A DNA stretch of 64,000 nt from an uncultured Ignavibacteria bacterium (GTDB lineage Bacteria; Bacteroidota; Ignavibacteria; Kapaibacteriales; UBA2268): the NCBI GenBank assembly GCA_903862655.1, contig CAIOZA010000027.1, positions 1 to 64,000 on the forward strand, read 5' to 3'. How positions within the stretch are numbered: the first letter of the stretch is position 1; every line of letters starts with the position of its first letter. Below the pieces are notes generated by a model. It had not been told where the DNA came from, searched no databases, and worked only from the letters and a program-made list of their open reading frames with translations. Position numbers and translations under genes: made by a program. Of the stretch, positions 45,177 to 54,100 are shown one piece after another.

Positions 45177-46102
45177 TGTTATATGAAGAATTAATACAGA
45201 AACATCTCGATGGTGAACTCGACGAAGCAGGGAGGAGCAGTCTCGAAAGTATTGCTCAGTCTAATCCTGATGTCGCAGAAAACCTAACGAGTATGGAAAC
45301 AATCGAAACCAGTCTGGGTAGCCTTAAAACCCAACTGACCGAGAGCGATGATATCTTTATCAGAGATTTCGGAATGGCACTAGTCTCCGGATCTGGAGCG
45401 TCCGGTGGAGCCGTATCAACAAGTTCTTCTCGGTCTTCATTCAGAAATTTCGTGATGAGTAAAAATATTTATTTTGCAGGTTTGTTTTTAGTTGCTTTGA
45501 CTGGTTCATATTATTTTCTTGGCAATTCAAAAGCTGGAAAAGATCAGGTGCAAACTGCCATTCAAACTACTATTCAGGATAATGTAATCAAAGATAATTT
45601 ACAGCAGGAAAGTCCGGTAATTCAGACACCGGTAAAAACTACCGAATCCTCGGTTCATGAAAAAATCACTAATCAAACTGAGAAGGCTGTTTCATCACAA
45701 AAAAGTATGGTTAAAGATGAAATGGAACTTACTGTAAAGGATAAAAATAATCAAAAGAATATTGAGTTGATAAATAAAATGAAATTGGCTCTTGATGATT
45801 ATTCCGCTAAAGGGGATGTACTTAATGCTGCTCTCACGGCTAAGCGTTTAGGGGTTCTATATCGTCAGCTTGAGGGTTATGAATCACAAAGTATGAGCCA
45901 GTTCAATAGAGCATTGAAAATGTCAGATGAATCTCACAATCAGCTTATGAAAGCAGAAGTTCTAGGCGAGTTGTCATTACTTTATTTTAAAACTAATCAG
46001 ACTGATTTAGGTAATAAAACTCTGGAACAATGTATAGAATTATTAACTGAACTATCATCCTCTAGAGTTGATTATTGGCAGAAAATAAAGATAAAGTACT
46101 AA
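45176..46102 (+). CDS. Anti-sigma-like membrane protein with periplasmic TPR-like tail
   Basis: The 308-residue product begins with a short anti-sigma-type helix region (YEELIQKHLDGELDEAGR; SNPDVAENL), has a Ser/Gly-rich linker, one membrane helix (about residues 97-116), a polar Gln/Thr-rich periplasmic linker, and a helical tail (about 200-300) that reads like tetratricopeptide repeats (AALTAKRLGVLYRQLEGY; AEVLGELSLLYFKTNQTDLG). No HxxxCxxC zinc motif is present. Coupled to the ECF sigma gene, it probably sequesters that sigma factor and senses an envelope signal through the tail. The role is inferred from position and topology. Confidence 0.75.
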   Translation: MLYEELIQKHLDGELDEAGRSSLESIAQSNPDVAENLTSMETIETSLGSLKTQLTESDDIFIRDFGMALVSGSGASGGAVSTSSSRSSFRNFVMSKNIYFAGLFLVALTGSYYFLGNSKAGKDQVQTAIQTTIQDNVIKDNLQQESPVIQTPVKTTESSVHEKITNQTEKAVSSQKSMVKDEMELTVKDKNNQKNIELINKMKLALDDYSAKGDVLNAALTAKRLGVLYRQLEGYESQSMSQFNRALKMSDESHNQLMKAEVLGELSLLYFKTNQTDLGNKTLEQCIELLTELSSSRVDYWQKIKIKY

Positions 46103-46112
46103 TGCGAATTAG

Positions 46113-46131
46113 AAAATCAATTATTGATTTT
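46113..46131. terminator. Possible bidirectional terminator between convergent genes
   Basis: AAAATCAA, loop TTA, TTGATTTT is a perfect 8-bp but AT-rich stem between the ends of two convergent genes; it includes the stop of the minus-strand gene. Confidence 0.4.
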
Positions 46132-47748
46132 TATTAGAATATAATCACGGGGATTGGGTATGTTTTTCAGCAATGTATCGAATTCCCGTTCTTCTATAAT
46201 TTTAGATGTATTGCTTGGATAGAACAACGCGCTAATTTCTTCAATATCTGATTTTTTATTATAACTTGTATATAAAATCTCAAACGAATCTGCTTTAAAT
46301 TCCTTTTTAAATTTAGCTATTGATAGCGTAAATTTCCCTGCTAAAAATTTATTAGTATTTATAAGTAAGAAATTCGATCCATTTTGCGTTTCACTTCTAC
46401 TTTTATCAGTAATGTTAATATTACCAGATGCTGTTTTAACATTCAGTCCGTCCAAGTCTGTTAAAATAAGTTCATAGTTCAATCTGGTAGGTTTTTTATA
46501 GTTTATCTTAATGCTGTCAAGACTCAAATCAATGAATTTTGGTGGATCATTATCTCCCTCAAAAGTCTTCAATACTTTCTTGTCTTTATAAACATTAATA
46601 ACCCACTTTGCTAGCCCTGCTTCTGAAAGAATTTGAGGATAAAATCTGATAGAAGGCAAATCGAGAGTTGAACTTGTATCCTTGATGATATTCCACTCTT
46701 TCTTTTTCTTGTTTGGTTTATCAGTAATCTCATAGAAACAATTAACTTTCTTGGTATAGATAATCTGCCAGTTTGATTTTTCTGATCCATTAGATGAAAT
46801 AAATGTCGTTTTCAATTCGCCATTCAAAATTGATTGAGGTTTTGGTAATAGCAATTCATATTTCTCCAAGACTTTCGTTGTGTTCAGAACCACATTGTCT
46901 TGTTTAAATGTCTCTTCTTCAATTAAAGAGCTTATCAACCTTACATTGTTGCTTGTTGTGTCAAAGGAAAATACTCTGGTTGTGTCTCGCAAATAAACTG
47001 TGTCTCTTTGTACAATTAGATTTCTTTGCTGAGGATAGTAGTTTATGGCGATTCCGAAAGAAAGATTTGTATAATTCCAAACGCTATTTTTAATTAAATT
47101 TGTTAAATTAAATCTTACTCTAGCTTCTGGAATAAACCTCCAGTTTTTAATCGACAAACTTTCCATATTTAACGCAAATTTTGCTGTAGGCATGATTAAC
47201 AGATTATTAGTTTCAATAATTTTTCCACTGGAAGTCCCCTCAGGGTTGATCAACTTAAAATTTGGAGGTGAAATTAATTTTTCTTCCTGACTGTAATTTG
47301 AAAAAATTGGAGTACTAAATTGAGATCCTATGCTAAAATCAATCGCTTTAAAGAAAGTATATCCGATTAATAATTCCAATCCGACAATACCGAACTTAGT
47401 CGTAAGACTCTGACTTATAACGCCGGGTACTGGCCGTCCGTCATCAGAAACAACTATGTTTTCATAATCAAGAAAATCTATTGAATAAAGTTGATAAGCT
47501 ATTTGGGAACTTATGAATAGATTGTGGTAAATTTTGAAATCAATATTTGCACCAAAACCAATTGTTTTTGGTTGCCGACTTAGAGTCAAAGGTATTTCAG
47601 CTCTTATCACACCTGGAAGAGAACTAAAATCATATTTTGTATTAAAAATATTGTACTCTGAAGAGATTCCATAACTTTTAATCTGAGCTTGAGCAAAGGC
47701 AGAAATTATCAAAAGCAAAACTATATATGATGCGGTTTTTTCTGCCAT
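46117..47748 (-). CDS. Outer-membrane barrel-like protein with large C-terminal extension, unknown function
   Basis: I do not recognise a family. The 543-residue product has a signal peptide (cleavage near AFAQAQ-I). Residues about 22-235 are alternating amphipathic strands typical of a small outer-membrane barrel (GFGANIDFKIYHNLFISSQIAY; FGIVGLELLIGYTFF; LSFGIAINYY). A coiled or linker segment and three or so Ig-like beta repeats (about 300-520) follow. It overlaps the upstream gene by 1 nt, so the two products are probably made together and may form one surface assembly. Confidence 0.6.
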   Translation of the reverse strand: MAEKTASYIVLLLIISAFAQAQIKSYGISSEYNIFNTKYDFSSLPGVIRAEIPLTLSRQPKTIGFGANIDFKIYHNLFISSQIAYQLYSIDFLDYENIVVSDDGRPVPGVISQSLTTKFGIVGLELLIGYTFFKAIDFSIGSQFSTPIFSNYSQEEKLISPPNFKLINPEGTSSGKIIETNNLLIMPTAKFALNMESLSIKNWRFIPEARVRFNLTNLIKNSVWNYTNLSFGIAINYYPQQRNLIVQRDTVYLRDTTRVFSFDTTSNNVRLISSLIEEETFKQDNVVLNTTKVLEKYELLLPKPQSILNGELKTTFISSNGSEKSNWQIIYTKKVNCFYEITDKPNKKKKEWNIIKDTSSTLDLPSIRFYPQILSEAGLAKWVINVYKDKKVLKTFEGDNDPPKFIDLSLDSIKINYKKPTRLNYELILTDLDGLNVKTASGNINITDKSRSETQNGSNFLLINTNKFLAGKFTLSIAKFKKEFKADSFEILYTSYNKKSDIEEISALFYPSNTSKIIEEREFDTLLKNIPNPRDYILIKINN

Positions 47749-48836
47749 TATTTTACTATTACTATCTCACTCACAAATTCAAAAGCATTAGATAATCTTA
47801 CGATATATGTTCCAACATTGTTTAATGAATTTCTGGGTATGGTTATTTGATCAGTTGAAATAGCACTATGATGTGGTAGCATATTTGTCGCATCAAATGC
47901 AGGGATTCCCAAAACATTGAAAATTTCGAGTTTGGCTTTTCCTTTATATTTTATCTGTAGGATGATATCAGAATTATTTGAATTTATAACAGGTGTTATC
48001 TCAAGATTCTCACTAAGAGCTGTTACTAGTCTTGGTTTTTCATAGCTAATATCTTGTATACTCAGCTGACCATTAATGAAACTATTTTTTACATTAAGTT
48101 TTTCATTACTATTGTTCAGCCAAATAAAATCGAGTAATTTGATGTCTGTTGATTTGGCATCACCTAGAGTTGCGATCATTTTGGGGAAATAGAAAACATC
48201 ATTATGTTCTGGCTTTTTTACTATTTGACCTTCAAGTTCTTTTGTTTGTATTCCATATTCTACTGTACCTATATCTGAAAAATTGTTGAAGGCACAAAGT
48301 GAAGTATTGAATGAAACCAAAGCTCTGAATTTTGTTGGGAGCACCTCGCCTTCAAATCTATCAATATTTATTGGAATTCTGAATGTATCTCCAATTCTAT
48401 AACTTAATGCGGGAATGGATAAATCTGCTGATGAAGGTAGATTATCTTCCTTTTTAACATTGTATTTCAAATATAATTCGACAGAATCCAGTAAATCTTC
48501 GGAAAACAGATAGAATTCAGTGTTAACTTCTCCCAAATAATCCATTGGAGCAACTACTGTGAATATTAATTGCTTCTCAGCAGTTCCGGGTTTAGGCACT
48601 TCGAAAGGCAAAGAAATCTTTACGGATAAACTATTCTCGAAATTATCATCGAACTTATACCGCTGAAAGACAATACCCTTTGTCGATTTATTAATAACTT
48701 TAACTGGTAATGAAATTGTGCTACCAGGAAGTATGTTGCCAAAGTCTAGGGGTTGTGGGTCAAATTGAATTTCATTCTTACCAAATGATGTTTGAGTAAG
48801 CAATAAAGCGAAAAATATGTAAATATAAGTTTTCAT
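47748..48836 (-). CDS. Secreted beta-sandwich protein with T9SS-like C-terminal domain
   Basis: The 362-residue product has a signal peptide (MKTYIYIFFALLLTQTSFG) and an ASH/choice-of-anchor-D-like domain (about 22-125: IQFDPQPLDFGNILPGS; PVKVINKSTKGIV). A second beta domain resembling a cohesin-like fold (about 135-265) comes next, and then a C-terminal type IX-like sorting domain (ILQIKYKGKAKLEIFNVLG; NVGTYIVRLSN) without the usual PNP motif. It is coupled to the barrel-like gene downstream. The function is unknown; exported to the surface or retained by its partner. Confidence 0.62.
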   Translation of the reverse strand: MKTYIYIFFALLLTQTSFGKNEIQFDPQPLDFGNILPGSTISLPVKVINKSTKGIVFQRYKFDDNFENSLSVKISLPFEVPKPGTAEKQLIFTVVAPMDYLGEVNTEFYLFSEDLLDSVELYLKYNVKKEDNLPSSADLSIPALSYRIGDTFRIPINIDRFEGEVLPTKFRALVSFNTSLCAFNNFSDIGTVEYGIQTKELEGQIVKKPEHNDVFYFPKMIATLGDAKSTDIKLLDFIWLNNSNEKLNVKNSFINGQLSIQDISYEKPRLVTALSENLEITPVINSNNSDIILQIKYKGKAKLEIFNVLGIPAFDATNMLPHHSAISTDQITIPRNSLNNVGTYIVRLSNAFEFVSEIVIVK

Positions 48837-48994
48837 TTCTATTTAGTCCTGTTCGAAAAAACAATTTAAAAAATTATTTTCATAAACACGTAACAAAATG
48901 GTAAACGGGGTCACGTAATAATTTGAAAGTTAAAAAATAAACCCAAAGAATATGCGTAAAGAATACACTTAAAGAATAAATCTATTCCTTATAT

Positions 48995-50308
48995 CTAATT
49001 ATCAAGAGAAAAATCGAATATACCATTTATTAGATCTATTCTTGTTATGCCTTCAGAAATGAAATCAGATCCTAATATGCCATCTAATGTAATAAATAAG
49101 CGAGGCATTTGGAAAGTTGTTCCAATATTGTTAAACTCCACATAATGTCCTGCAATATTAACACCTAAATTCGAAACCATTCTTGCATTAAAATACACCC
49201 AACCACCAGCTGAACCTTTTTGTTTCGTCTGATCGTAAATTTTATTGAATTCAATCTTTTTGAAAATTGAATTTGTTATTGCTGTAGATTCAGATCCTAA
49301 ATCAAGCCCAAAGTTTAATTTGGTGCCATTTGACGCTGATAATTTTATAATTGGACATCCTAGCCAGAATAAATTTCTGTTTGTTTTATTTGAATCAATT
49401 GGTTTTCTTATTATTACTTTTTTATTAATATAATCAATTGTTAGATTCATATTCTGAATAGCTTTCCATCCAATAATACCATCAATTTTGGTATTTTTAT
49501 TACTAAAGAGTTTCATTTTTAAATCAAAATCATGGACAATGACTACTGGATGATTAAAAAAATTGATATTTCCAATAATTAAATTTTTGATGAACGAGGG
49601 ATAGATATTTATTTTTCTGGTTGTACCTGTAATCGCTTTACTATATTCAAAAATGATTGGTTCTACATCACATTCACCTGCTATATCTGAGGATATAACC
49701 GAATAGTTTGCTCCTGTATCGAACCAAAAATATCTTAATCTGCCATTTACTAACACTGGTACAATCGGGCATCTTGAAGGACTGAATCTAAAATCAATAG
49801 TAGATTCAAAATTATTAAATACAAGGCTATCTTTTGGGATTGAATTATATGCACTGGCCAATAGCATTATATTGTCTTCGTCCGGCAAATCTCGGTTTGA
49901 TAATGAATCATGAACCAACAATTTTGACCAGTCTGATTTGAAAAAATAAAGATCATAAAGAATTTTCTTCGAATAGAATAGTATTGAATCATCTTTAGTA
50001 TAATCGTTTATAATCTTAAGTAAAATTTCAGCTGAATCTAATTTGAGTTTATTTATCAAATTTAGAACGTCTAGTAGTATAATCTCTTCGTGTTTTGAAC
50101 AATGTTTGTATAAATATTCAGGATCATTTGCTCTGAAAGCTTCATAAATATTATTATAGCTTGCAGGTTTTATTGTGTCCAGCAAAGTAGGTGTCTTTTT
50201 TATATAAGTATTCGAGGAACAGGAGAAGAGAAGAGTGCAGACTAAGAAAACAGCAAATGGAAATTTTAAAGTACCAGTTAACTCAATATTGTTGAGGTTA
50301 ATTTCCAC
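48995..50308 (-). CDS. Retropepsin-like aspartic protease lipoprotein with two active-site motifs
   Basis: The 437-residue product starts at GTG and carries a lipoprotein signal (VFLVCTLLFSC). After about 130 helical residues come two retropepsin-type halves: WFDTGANYSVIS with GIIGWKAIQ, and LDLGSESTAIT with GILGSDFIS. Each half has one D-(T/L)-G-(A/S) motif and one hydrophobic-Gly partner, so a pepsin-like bilobed enzyme could be formed within one chain. Related bacterial 'aspartyl protease' or 'clan AA' proteins are envelope-attached; substrates are unknown. In the second half Leu replaces Thr, which may weaken activity. Confidence 0.78.
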   Translation of the reverse strand: MEINLNNIELTGTLKFPFAVFLVCTLLFSCSSNTYIKKTPTLLDTIKPASYNNIYEAFRANDPEYLYKHCSKHEEIILLDVLNLINKLKLDSAEILLKIINDYTKDDSILFYSKKILYDLYFFKSDWSKLLVHDSLSNRDLPDEDNIMLLASAYNSIPKDSLVFNNFESTIDFRFSPSRCPIVPVLVNGRLRYFWFDTGANYSVISSDIAGECDVEPIIFEYSKAITGTTRKINIYPSFIKNLIIGNINFFNHPVVIVHDFDLKMKLFSNKNTKIDGIIGWKAIQNMNLTIDYINKKVIIRKPIDSNKTNRNLFWLGCPIIKLSASNGTKLNFGLDLGSESTAITNSIFKKIEFNKIYDQTKQKGSAGGWVYFNARMVSNLGVNIAGHYVEFNNIGTTFQMPRLFITLDGILGSDFISEGITRIDLINGIFDFSLDN

Positions 50309-50357
50309 TTAATGTCAACAGAAATTAATGTTAAAATAATTTCTAAAATATTATTTA

Positions 50358-50783
50358 TCAATAGACATTCGAATTACTAAGAAATTCATCTAATTTGACT
50401 ACTCTTGGGGTACCTTTTTCACTTAAAACAGAAAAACTTGCATCGCTCCATAATCTTTCAATTTTATAAAAATTTCTGGCATCTTTAAGCATAATATGCA
50501 TAACTACATCAAAAAAATCTAAAAGAATCCATTGCGTATTTGTGAAGCCTTCAACTCTTGGTCTTTTCATTCCAACAGAAACGCATGCTTTCTCAACTGC
50601 ATCAACAACTGCACGCATCTGAACATCCGATCCACATGTACAAATAACAAAAAAATCAGCTGGAGCTCCCTCGACTTCTGTTAGATTCATTATAATGCTA
50701 TCTATTGCTATTTTTTCTTCTGCTATTTTGGCACAAAATGTAGCTAAGCCTTTTGAAGTTTGTGGTTTCCCTATTTTACCCAT
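50358..50783 (-). CDS. rsfS: Ribosome silencing factor RsfS
   Basis: The 141-residue product matches the Iojap/RsfS family: AEEKIAIDSIIMNL, APADFFVICTCGSDVQMRAVVDAVEK in parts (ADFFVICTCGSDVQMRA), and WILLDFFDVVMHIMLKDARNFYKIERLW in parts (DFFDVVMHIM; RNFYKIERLW). It binds ribosomal protein L14 and blocks subunit joining when nutrients are scarce. It is paired with a LytR_C-type gene 56 bp upstream, an arrangement common in related phyla. Confidence 0.94.
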   Translation of the reverse strand: MGKIGKPQTSKGLATFCAKIAEEKIAIDSIIMNLTEVEGAPADFFVICTCGSDVQMRAVVDAVEKACVSVGMKRPRVEGFTNTQWILLDFFDVVMHIMLKDARNFYKIERLWSDASFSVLSEKGTPRVVKLDEFLSNSNVY

Positions 50784-50839
50784 AAATATCTAATTTACCA
50801 TTAATAAAAAAATAATCACGTTCCAGAGAGGCATTAATT

Positions 50840-51274
50840 TTATTTGAATGGTTTTAAATATTTAAAATCATTTCCAATTACAATTGAACATCTAAGAAAA
50901 AGTGAGGAATCAATATCATTTCTAACAAGTGAATCTGCTATACCTAATGCTTTTGCCAAATGAATTGCTGATATTTTATCACCTAATCTGTCTATTATAA
51001 ATGATTTGGGTTGATCCTTATCCGGGTAGTTTCCTATTCTAACAACATCAAACTTCCGGTTTCGCAAATAATTCATTACTATAGAAGCTAAACCATCAGT
51101 GGAAAGAGAATTAAGAACTTCAACCTGAAGTACTTCTGTATGCGTGATTTTTTTTTCATCTGATACTTCTGATAAAAAGGGTGGAGAAATATACATTCGG
51201 TATACAAATGATATGCTCAAAGAGAGAACTAATAAAACTGCAATTGATATGATTATATTTAAAATTACTTTCAA
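50840..51274 (-). CDS. LytR C-terminal-domain membrane protein
   Basis: The 144-residue product has one N-terminal membrane helix (about residues 5-26) and a single LytR_C domain (about 45-140): LQVEVLNSLSTDGLASIVMNYLRNRKFDVVRIGN in parts (VEVLNSL; NYLRNRKFDVV), and a final SLFLRCSIVIGNDF. The domain is found at the end of cell-wall LytR-CpsA-Psr proteins and as stand-alone forms; its molecular role is unclear. It lies directly upstream of rsfS on the same strand. Confidence 0.82.
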   Translation of the reverse strand: MKVILNIIISIAVLLVLSLSISFVYRMYISPPFLSEVSDEKKITHTEVLQVEVLNSLSTDGLASIVMNYLRNRKFDVVRIGNYPDKDQPKSFIIDRLGDKISAIHLAKALGIADSLVRNDIDSSLFLRCSIVIGNDFKYLKPFK

Positions 51275-51422
51275 TTTCTACTTCATTTACTAAAATAATC
51301 TACAAAATTAATAAATTTTAATGTCTCTAAATATACTATTTTAATAATTATTCAAGATATATTCACTACTTTTAATTCTTGTTCGTCAAGGCATCTAATT
51401 AAGTTTAATTTACGGAATTTAA

Positions 51423-52250
51423 ATGGGTGGATATGTTGATTTACACACTCACACGATATATTCTGATGGCATTTTAACTCCCGAACAGCTTTTACAAAAA
51501 GCTCAAAAAGTGGGTTTAACTGCTATTAGCATTACTGATCATGATTCAGTTGATGGGTGTATAGAAGCGCACGCAATAGCTAAAGACTATTCTATCGAAA
51601 TTATCGATGGAATAGAATTTAGTTGTTATGAGGATGGAAGAGAGTTTCATATCCTAGGTTATAATTTTGACCCAACCGATTCTGAGGTTGCACGCTACCT
51701 CGAAGAATTTCGTACTGCTCGTCATAGCCGTGCTATGAAAATTGTTAAGAAATTAAATGATTTAAATATTCCTATAACGTTTGAGCAAGTTTTAAATAAA
51801 GCTGGAAAAGCCCCAATTGCAAGACCTCACATCGCTTCTGTCCTAATGGATATTAATGCTGTTAAGAACATGAAAGAAGCTTTCTGGAGCTATTTAGCTG
51901 AGGGTAAACCGGCTTATGAACCAAAAAAAGCTTTCAAAATTGATCAGGCGGTACAATTAATCAATAGAACTGGTGGAGTAGCGATCCTTGCTCATCCAGG
52001 CAAGTTTATTTCACAGGAAGATCTTTATCAGATTATTAAAGATGGTATTGATGGTATTGAGGTTTGGCATCCTTCACACGATAAATCTACAATTAACTTT
52101 TTCAGGAATATTGCCTCCCAATATTGGCTTCTAGAAACTGGTGGTTCAGATTTTCACGGTAATAGAGATTATGACGAAGATAATTTTGGAAGGGTTAGAG
52201 TACCTTACTCGATTGTTGATTCCATTAAGTATCATTCAACACGAAGGTAA
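51423..52250 (+). CDS. PHP-domain phosphoesterase (RNase AM / nucleoside bisphosphate phosphatase type)
   Basis: The 275-residue product has all PHP metal motifs: DLHTHTIYSDG, ITDHDSVDG, DGIEFSC, RPHIASVL, AILAHPG and GGSDFHG. The closest known branch (YciV/TrpH) removes the 3' phosphate from 3',5'-bisphosphorylated nucleotides and trims 5' RNA ends. It ends 1 nt before the convergent trmD gene, with no room for a separate terminator. Confidence 0.9.
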   Translation: MGGYVDLHTHTIYSDGILTPEQLLQKAQKVGLTAISITDHDSVDGCIEAHAIAKDYSIEIIDGIEFSCYEDGREFHILGYNFDPTDSEVARYLEEFRTARHSRAMKIVKKLNDLNIPITFEQVLNKAGKAPIARPHIASVLMDINAVKNMKEAFWSYLAEGKPAYEPKKAFKIDQAVQLINRTGGVAILAHPGKFISQEDLYQIIKDGIDGIEVWHPSHDKSTINFFRNIASQYWLLETGGSDFHGNRDYDEDNFGRVRVPYSIVDSIKYHSTRR

Positions 52251-52251
52251 T

Positions 52252-52935
52252 TTAGTCTAGTTCATCCAATAAATCAGGCCTTCTTTCTTTAGTTCTTTTT
52301 AATGACTCACTTAATTTCCACTCTTTTATTTTCTTGTGATTTCCGCTTAAAAGAATTTTTGGTACTTTCATACCATTAAATGTTTCTGGTTTAGTATAAT
52401 ATGGTGGTTCAAGCAATCCATCCTGGTAAGAATCTTCAAGTGCTGACTCTGCATCGCTCATTGCTCCAGGGATTAATCTGACTACAGCATCAACAAGCAC
52501 CAAAGCCGGCAATTCTCCTCCAGTAAGTACGAAGTCTCCTAATGAAATTTCCCTTGTAATAAGACCATCCCTTATTCTTTGATCTATTCCTTTGTAACGT
52601 CCACATAAAATAATAATATTATTTGTTAAAGATAATTCATTAGCAGTACTTTGAGTAAATTGCTCGCCATCGGCACTCATAAAAATAATGTCATCATAAA
52701 TTCTTTCATTTTTTAATTTTTCAATGCATTTGAAAACAGGTTCACATTTTATCAACATGCCTGCACCACCGCCAAAAGGTGTATCATCGATATGCCCAAA
52801 TTTATCAGATGAATAATCATGTAGATTATGAATGATAATTTCGGCAAGACCCTTTTCCTGAGCTATTCTTATGATTCCTGAGCCTAATATGGATTCCATA
52901 GATTTTGGAAGGGAAGATACTATGTCAATTCTCAT
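52252..52935 (-). CDS. trmD: tRNA (guanine-37-N1)-methyltransferase TrmD
   Basis: I prefer the ATG at 52933-52935 ([10 protein letters not shown]), the normal TrmD start; a start four codons upstream would overlap rimM. The product, about 227 residues, shows the SPOUT trefoil-knot motifs: [53 protein letters not shown] in parts ([12 protein letters not shown]) and [10 protein letters not shown]. It methylates G37 of tRNAs reading CNN codons. It follows rimM directly, but rpsP and rplS, the usual neighbours, are absent. Confidence 0.96.
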   Translation of the reverse strand: MRIDIVSSLPKSMESILGSGIIRIAQEKGLAEIIIHNLHDYSSDKFGHIDDTPFGGGAGMLIKCEPVFKCIEKLKNERIYDDIIFMSADGEQFTQSTANELSLTNNIIILCGRYKGIDQRIRDGLITREISLGDFVLTGGELPALVLVDAVVRLIPGAMSDAESALEDSYQDGLLEPPYYTKPETFNGMKVPKILLSGNHKKIKEWKLSESLKRTKERRPDLLDELD

Positions 52936-52936
52936 T

Positions 52937-53461
52937 TTACTCATCACTATTTGTTGATAACAGATCCATCAATCCGTCAATTATTACTATATCAATTTTT
53001 TTATTTTTTATATCAACATTTTTTACAACATCATCAATCACCGGTATAGGTAATTCTCCGTTTTCAGTTTCAATAATCCAAACATCATTGGCAGGAAGAA
53101 CATATACATCGATAATTTTTCCAATAAATTCTTTTGAATCAAAATCGAAAACTTCAGAATTCATCAAATCACTTACAAAATAACCATCTTTCTCATTGAA
53201 TACCATTGCTGCTTCATCAATAAACACGCCTTGTTCAATTAATTTTGTAGAATTTGTTTGATCAATATGTTCCTTTATTTGAATTTCAAATCTCTTCCTA
53301 TTGGGTTTCCCACCAATACAAGTGAATGAATTTGAAAAATTGAGATTGAATCCGATTTTTACAATTGAATTTGGCAATATTGATTGCAGACCTTCTGGAA
53401 AATCAATTATGTGGAGCACGCCATCTTCTTTAACTTTTATTATCGTACCTAGAAATTTCAT
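52937..53461 (-). CDS. rimM: 16S rRNA processing protein RimM
   Basis: The 174-residue product is a divergent RimM: an N-terminal beta-barrel ([16 protein letters not shown]) and a C-terminal PRC-barrel ([50 protein letters not shown] in parts). RimM binds S19 during 30S assembly. The identity is supported by position immediately before trmD; the terminal [11 protein letters not shown] replaces the usual V.LPEGLLDL. Confidence 0.9.
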   Translation of the reverse strand: MKFLGTIIKVKEDGVLHIIDFPEGLQSILPNSIVKIGFNLNFSNSFTCIGGKPNRKRFEIQIKEHIDQTNSTKLIEQGVFIDEAAMVFNEKDGYFVSDLMNSEVFDFDSKEFIGKIIDVYVLPANDVWIIETENGELPIPVIDDVVKNVDIKNKKIDIVIIDGLMDLLSTNSDE

Positions 53462-53531
53462 AATTTTTAGTTTTCCATTTTAATTTTATAAATGAAGTAA
53501 ATTAGCGAATACATAATTATAAAAAAATCTT

Positions 53532-53975
53532 CTATTCTTTTTCAATAATAATTGTTACCGGACCATCATTAACTAACATTATTTCCATATTTGCTCCAAA
53601 AATTCCTGTTTGGATATTCAAATTGTAATTATGTTTTAAATATTCTATCATAAAATTGTACAAAGGTTCCGATATCAAAGAATTGGCAGCACTAGAAAAG
53701 CTAGGCCTAAAACCACGTTGAACATCACCATATAATGTAAAATTAGATATAATAAGTATTTCTCCATTAAGGTCTCTAACTGATAAATTCAATTTATCAT
53801 CTTGATCTTTGAATATTCTCAGGTTTACAAGTTTATTACAAATCCATTTAATTGTTTCTTGAGTATCAGTTTCTTTGAATCCAACAAGTACAACTAATCC
53901 AGTCCTAATCTCACCATTTATAGAATTGTTTATCTTGACAGAGGCAGATGATACTTTCTGAACAACAACTTTCAT
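53532..53975 (-). CDS. dtd: D-aminoacyl-tRNA deacylase
   Basis: The 147-residue product matches DTD: MKVVVQKVSSASV at the start, the nucleophile-region motif SNFTLYGDVQRGFRPSFSSAA in parts (NFTLYGDVQRG; RPSFSSAA), where SQFTLYG is usual, GIFGANMEI and the cross-subunit cis-Gly-Pro motif VNDGPVTIIIE. It removes D-amino acids and Gly from mischarged tRNAs. It lies 70 bp upstream of rimM on the same strand. Confidence 0.95.
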   Translation of the reverse strand: MKVVVQKVSSASVKINNSINGEIRTGLVVLVGFKETDTQETIKWICNKLVNLRIFKDQDDKLNLSVRDLNGEILIISNFTLYGDVQRGFRPSFSSAANSLISEPLYNFMIEYLKHNYNLNIQTGIFGANMEIMLVNDGPVTIIIEKE

Positions 53976-54100
53976 TTCAATTTGATCAAATATGAATAAT
54001 ATTTTTCTGCAAATTTATCAAAATTGATTAAATTACTTTGATTTTTTGCTGAAATTTCCGATAATATATTTTTTAGAATTTATTATTAATTGGAGTATTT

